Positions 62,250 through 64,000 of a stretch of DNA of 64,000 bases are shown piece after piece. The notes under the pieces were generated by a model. That model was not told the DNA's origin and did no database searches. It was given only the letters and a program-made list of their open reading frames with translations. The stretch's first letter is position 1; every line of letters starts with the position of its first letter. Source of the stretch: Neoalteromonas flava (GTDB taxonomy: Bacteria > Pseudomonadota > Gammaproteobacteria > Enterobacterales > Alteromonadaceae). The position numbers and the translations under genes were made by a program. Where the stretch lies: positions 186,001 through 250,000 of the forward strand of contig NZ_PEAX01000006.1 in assembly GCF_002807685.1 (NCBI RefSeq). The letters run 5' to 3'.

Positions 62250-62984
62250 ATGAAATTTCTCTTTCTTTTTGTTCTTTTAGGGAGTGTAGCCTGCACGTCG
62301 TTGGACGCTGAAAAAAACGATGTAGAAAGCAATTTCTTTGTAGGCATCCAAAATGACGTTCTAGTATACGAAGGGTCGATAACTAAGTCTTCGAACTTAG
62401 CGATTTTTCAAGCATTTGAAAAGTCCAAGGAAAAGCCAAAAAGACTTATTATTTCAAGTTCAGGTGGAGAAATTGGTGCAGGGATGGACCTCGGTGAGTG
62501 GATACACAGCAATAAGCTAAATATAGAAATAAAAAATCTCTGTTTATCCTCGTGCGCAAACTATGTTTTACCCGCAGGTAATCTTAAATACTTGCATAAA
62601 GACACAATTTTAATGTGGCACGGAAGTGCTTGGCAGAAACAGTGGGATACCACAGATTCTGACGAATCATTTTATTCTAGCTATTTACCCAAAATGAGAA
62701 AAAGAGAAGCTGCTTTTTATCATAGAATAGGAGTCGATAATCTTATTACTGTGTACTGGCATAATGAAATGACCATGTGGGATAAATTAAAATCCCTTTT
62801 TGACAATGATTTAATAGGATGGGATTACAGCTTAGATGATTTAGAGCGATTTGGCATATCGAAAATTATTCTCATAGACAATCATTGGAATTGGCGCGAA
62901 TATCAGCCTTCAGCTCGCAACGCGATAAAACGGATTACATTAAAAAACAATTATTCATTTATGCTTCGTAGGTTTGAAACATAA
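62250..62984 (+). CDS. Integron cassette 6: ClpP-like lipoprotein
   Basis: A 244-residue lipoprotein from ATG 62250 (lipobox GSVAC, Cys15). Residues about 35-140 match the ClpP/crotonase-like periplasmic protease pattern: LVYEGSITKSS, RLIISSSGGEIGAGMDLGEWIH, then LCLSSCANYVLPAGN, where the Ser in LSSC is the likely nucleophile, and KDTILMWHGSAW with a His. The last ~100 residues are an unrecognised helical region. It is the largest cassette product here and the only one with an enzyme-like domain. Stop formed by attC 6. Confidence 0.75.
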   Translation: MKFLFLFVLLGSVACTSLDAEKNDVESNFFVGIQNDVLVYEGSITKSSNLAIFQAFEKSKEKPKRLIISSSGGEIGAGMDLGEWIHSNKLNIEIKNLCLSSCANYVLPAGNLKYLHKDTILMWHGSAWQKQWDTTDSDESFYSSYLPKMRKREAAFYHRIGVDNLITVYWHNEMTMWDKLKSLFDNDLIGWDYSLDDLERFGISKIILIDNHWNWREYQPSARNAIKRITLKNNYSFMLRRFET

Positions 62985-63093
62985 CAAAAAAATTAAGTTC
63001 GCCCGCCGCGCGGGCTGGGACGCAAACATGTGGGCTGCTCACTTCGTTCGGATTTTAGCCCACATGTTTACGCCCCTTATTTAAAAGTTAGGT
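62979..63093 (+). repeat. attC site 6
   Basis: 115 bp from ACATAAC to GTTAGGT, with the inner stem AAACATGTGGGCT/AGCCCACATGTTT and outer end CTTATTTAAAAGTT shared with attC 8. Confidence 0.9.
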
Positions 63094-63096
63094 GCC

Positions 63097-63435
63097 ATGG
63101 CAAGTACTCTAGAAATCCTAAACAAAACTTGGATAGCAAAGTTAGAAGTCGCATCTGTAGCCGTCGCTGTATCTGGACTTATATCAGCGGTTATTTTGGC
63201 TTTCGCTGGCATTGTCGACTTAGCTCCTGCTGTAGGGTTAGTCTTGTTATCCTCACTTTTAATTTCGATTACTCACTATTTTTGCCTATACAATCTGATA
63301 AGGTGTGGTCATTGCGGAGGGAATCTTGCTAAATATAAAAATGGAAAAAATATGCCAATTAAGAACCTTTACACACGCTTTGAAAGCGATAAGGCATGCA
63401 GGCATTGTGGGAAAAATCAGGCGAATGTCACCTAA
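63097..63435 (+). CDS. Integron cassette 7: membrane protein with zinc-ribbon-like tail
   Basis: A 112-residue protein with two predicted helices (about 15-34 and 40-63) and a soluble C-terminal part with two CxxC pairs (CGHCGG and CRHCGK, about 35 residues apart), a likely zinc ribbon. The family is not recognised. Its TAA lies in the attC 7 first box. Confidence 0.7.
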   Translation: MASTLEILNKTWIAKLEVASVAVAVSGLISAVILAFAGIVDLAPAVGLVLLSSLLISITHYFCLYNLIRCGHCGGNLAKYKNGKNMPIKNLYTRFESDKACRHCGKNQANVT

Positions 63436-63540
63436 CAAACGCATTAAAACTCACTTCGTTCGCGCGGACATCTACCTGTGGGCTCGCGCTTCGCGCAAGT
63501 TTAGCCCACAAGTAGCTGCCCTTTATGCGGGGCGTTATGT
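63430..63540 (+). repeat. attC site 7
   Basis: 111 bp from ACCTAAC to GTTATGT. It is nearly the same as attC 2 (about 92 percent identical by eye), although the two associated genes are unrelated. Confidence 0.9.
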
Positions 63541-63566
63541 ACTTAGCTGTAAAAATGGAGTTTTGA

Positions 63567-63803
63567 GTGCTGAGAAAAATAAGGAATATTAGCCTGATCG
63601 CTTTTATATGTTTGCTAGCTATATTCGCATTTGCGGCATATAGAATGGAAACATGCGGCTATGATTGTGGGCTATTTTCCGTTTCCTCAGGCACTGCAAC
63701 TGTCTTTTATTACTTGGCATCTCTATGGTTAGGTTTGCTTGCTCTAATAGTGCTATTAGCATCTACCTTTTATTCTTTATTCAAAACTCGTTTTAAGGGG
63801 TAG
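63567..63803 (+). CDS. Integron cassette 8: small two-helix membrane protein
   Basis: A 78-residue membrane protein with two hydrophobic helices (about 9-26 and 46-69) and a central CGYDCG cysteine pair. The GTG start has a GGAG ribosome site six bases upstream. Family unknown. The stop is 33 bases before attC 8. Confidence 0.62.
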   Translation: MLRKIRNISLIAFICLLAIFAFAAYRMETCGYDCGLFSVSSGTATVFYYLASLWLGLLALIVLLASTFYSLFKTRFKG

Positions 63804-63835
63804 GGGCAGTTGCTACAAGGTAGTTTTTTAATCGT

Positions 63836-63943
63836 ACATAACAAAAAAATCAAGTCGCCTGCTGGCGCAGGCTGGGACGCATACACGTGGGCGGCTTCGC
63901 CATTATCGCCCACGCGCCTGCGCCCCTTATTTAAAAGTTATAC
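63836..63943 (+). repeat. attC site 8
   Basis: 108 bp from ACATAAC to GTTATAC. The inner stem CGTGGGC/GCCCACG has a mismatch-rich flank (ACGCATACACG / CGCGCCTGCG). Confidence 0.88.
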
Positions 63944-63962
63944 ACCAAATTAGGAATACAAA

Positions 63963-64000
63963 ATGAACAAGGATGAAATAGAAGCAAAAGCTCTTTACGA
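63963..64000 (+). CDS. Integron cassette 9: partial gene
   Basis: ATG 63963 with AGGA before it opens a frame (MNKDEIEAKALY) that runs off the window. It starts 20 bases after the attC 8 core, like other cassette genes. Nothing can be said of its function. Confidence 0.55.
   Translation, partial: MNKDEIEAKALY

Larger units (their letters stand above)
59720..64000 (+). mobile_element. Chromosomal integron gene-cassette array (continues beyond the window)
   Basis: Eight complete cassettes and the start of a ninth, all in the plus direction. Each short gene is followed by a 100-115 bp attC site. Every attC begins with a box ending in TAAC (GTATAAC, ACCTAAC, TCCTAAC or ACATAAC), ends with a core GTTAGG(T/A), GTTATA(C) or GTTATGT, and has an inner stem usually containing TGGGCT...AGCCCA. 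The genes lack their own promoters in general and begin within ~40 bases of the preceding core. No tyrosine recombinase is present in the window. The genes resemble nothing in the rest of the window and their base composition is AT-richer. Confidence 0.93.

Overview
The window is a chromosomal segment of a gammaproteobacterium, most likely a marine member of the Alteromonadales/Vibrio-Shewanella side of the class. This rests on several conserved neighbourhoods: recN next to bamE, a trpE-G-D-C(F)-B-A operon with a trpCF fusion and a tryptophan-rich leader, rnm-yciO-scpA-scpB-rluB running away from it, folX-yfcH, tesA facing ybbA-ybbP, and gltX beside tRNA-Glu and tRNA-Ala. The genus cannot be fixed from the sequence alone. 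The final 4.3 kb is different in kind: it is a gene-cassette array of a chromosomal integron.

Layout. 1-4.5 kb: leftward cluster of exported proteins (PDZ/alpha-beta hydrolase/trypsin-like fusion, DUF885 peptidase-like protein, and a YD-repeat-like exported protein split by an in-frame stop). 4.6-5.8 kb: divergent membrane-anchored AraC-type regulator, also split by an in-frame stop. 6-9.3 kb: recN with LexA-like boxes, a solute-binding protein, bamE. 9.4-10.9 kb: response regulator and PAS histidine kinase. 11.1-23.8 kb: a large leftward chemotaxis operon (cheY, cheA, cheW, MCP, cheW, ParA-like ATPase, STAS protein, cheR, cheD, cheB, BLUF photoreceptor, diguanylate cyclase) and a divergent receiver-domain protein. 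24.3-26.4 kb: repeat lipoprotein, transglutaminase-like protein and DUF2569 membrane protein. 26.4-30.3 kb: rluB, scpB, scpA, yciO, rnm. 30.3-37.9 kb: trp operon with attenuator, then yciI and arfB. 38-40.3 kb: PepSY protein with a PhoP/PhoQ-like pair. 40.3-53.6 kb: AI-2E-type permease, folX, yfcH, STAS-like proteins, ybbP-ybbA, tesA, two amidohydrolases, dusC, and an AraC-HDOD fusion. 53.6-59.4 kb: tRNA-Glu x2 and tRNA-Ala downstream of gltX, a DUF1501/DUF1800 pair, and two identical tRNA-Val genes. 59.7-64 kb: eight complete gene cassettes, each followed by an attC site, and the start of a ninth.

How parts work together. The chemotaxis operon carries a full adaptation set (CheR, CheB, CheD), an MCP with a C-terminal WEEF tail, a ParA-like ATPase suited to placing arrays in the cell, and light (BLUF) and c-di-GMP (GGDEF) outputs at its distal end. 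Three otherwise unrelated products of this locus (CheD, the diguanylate cyclase and the divergent receiver protein) end in nearly the same short motif, GDIDLF, GDIDLFE or DDIELF. I think this is the best candidate for an undescribed interaction system here.

The integron array has no integrase on the side where attI should lie. Its left edge sits directly after the tandem tRNA-Val genes. Seven of its eight complete cassettes encode predicted membrane proteins or lipoproteins of unknown function, and most stop codons are formed by the attC site itself.
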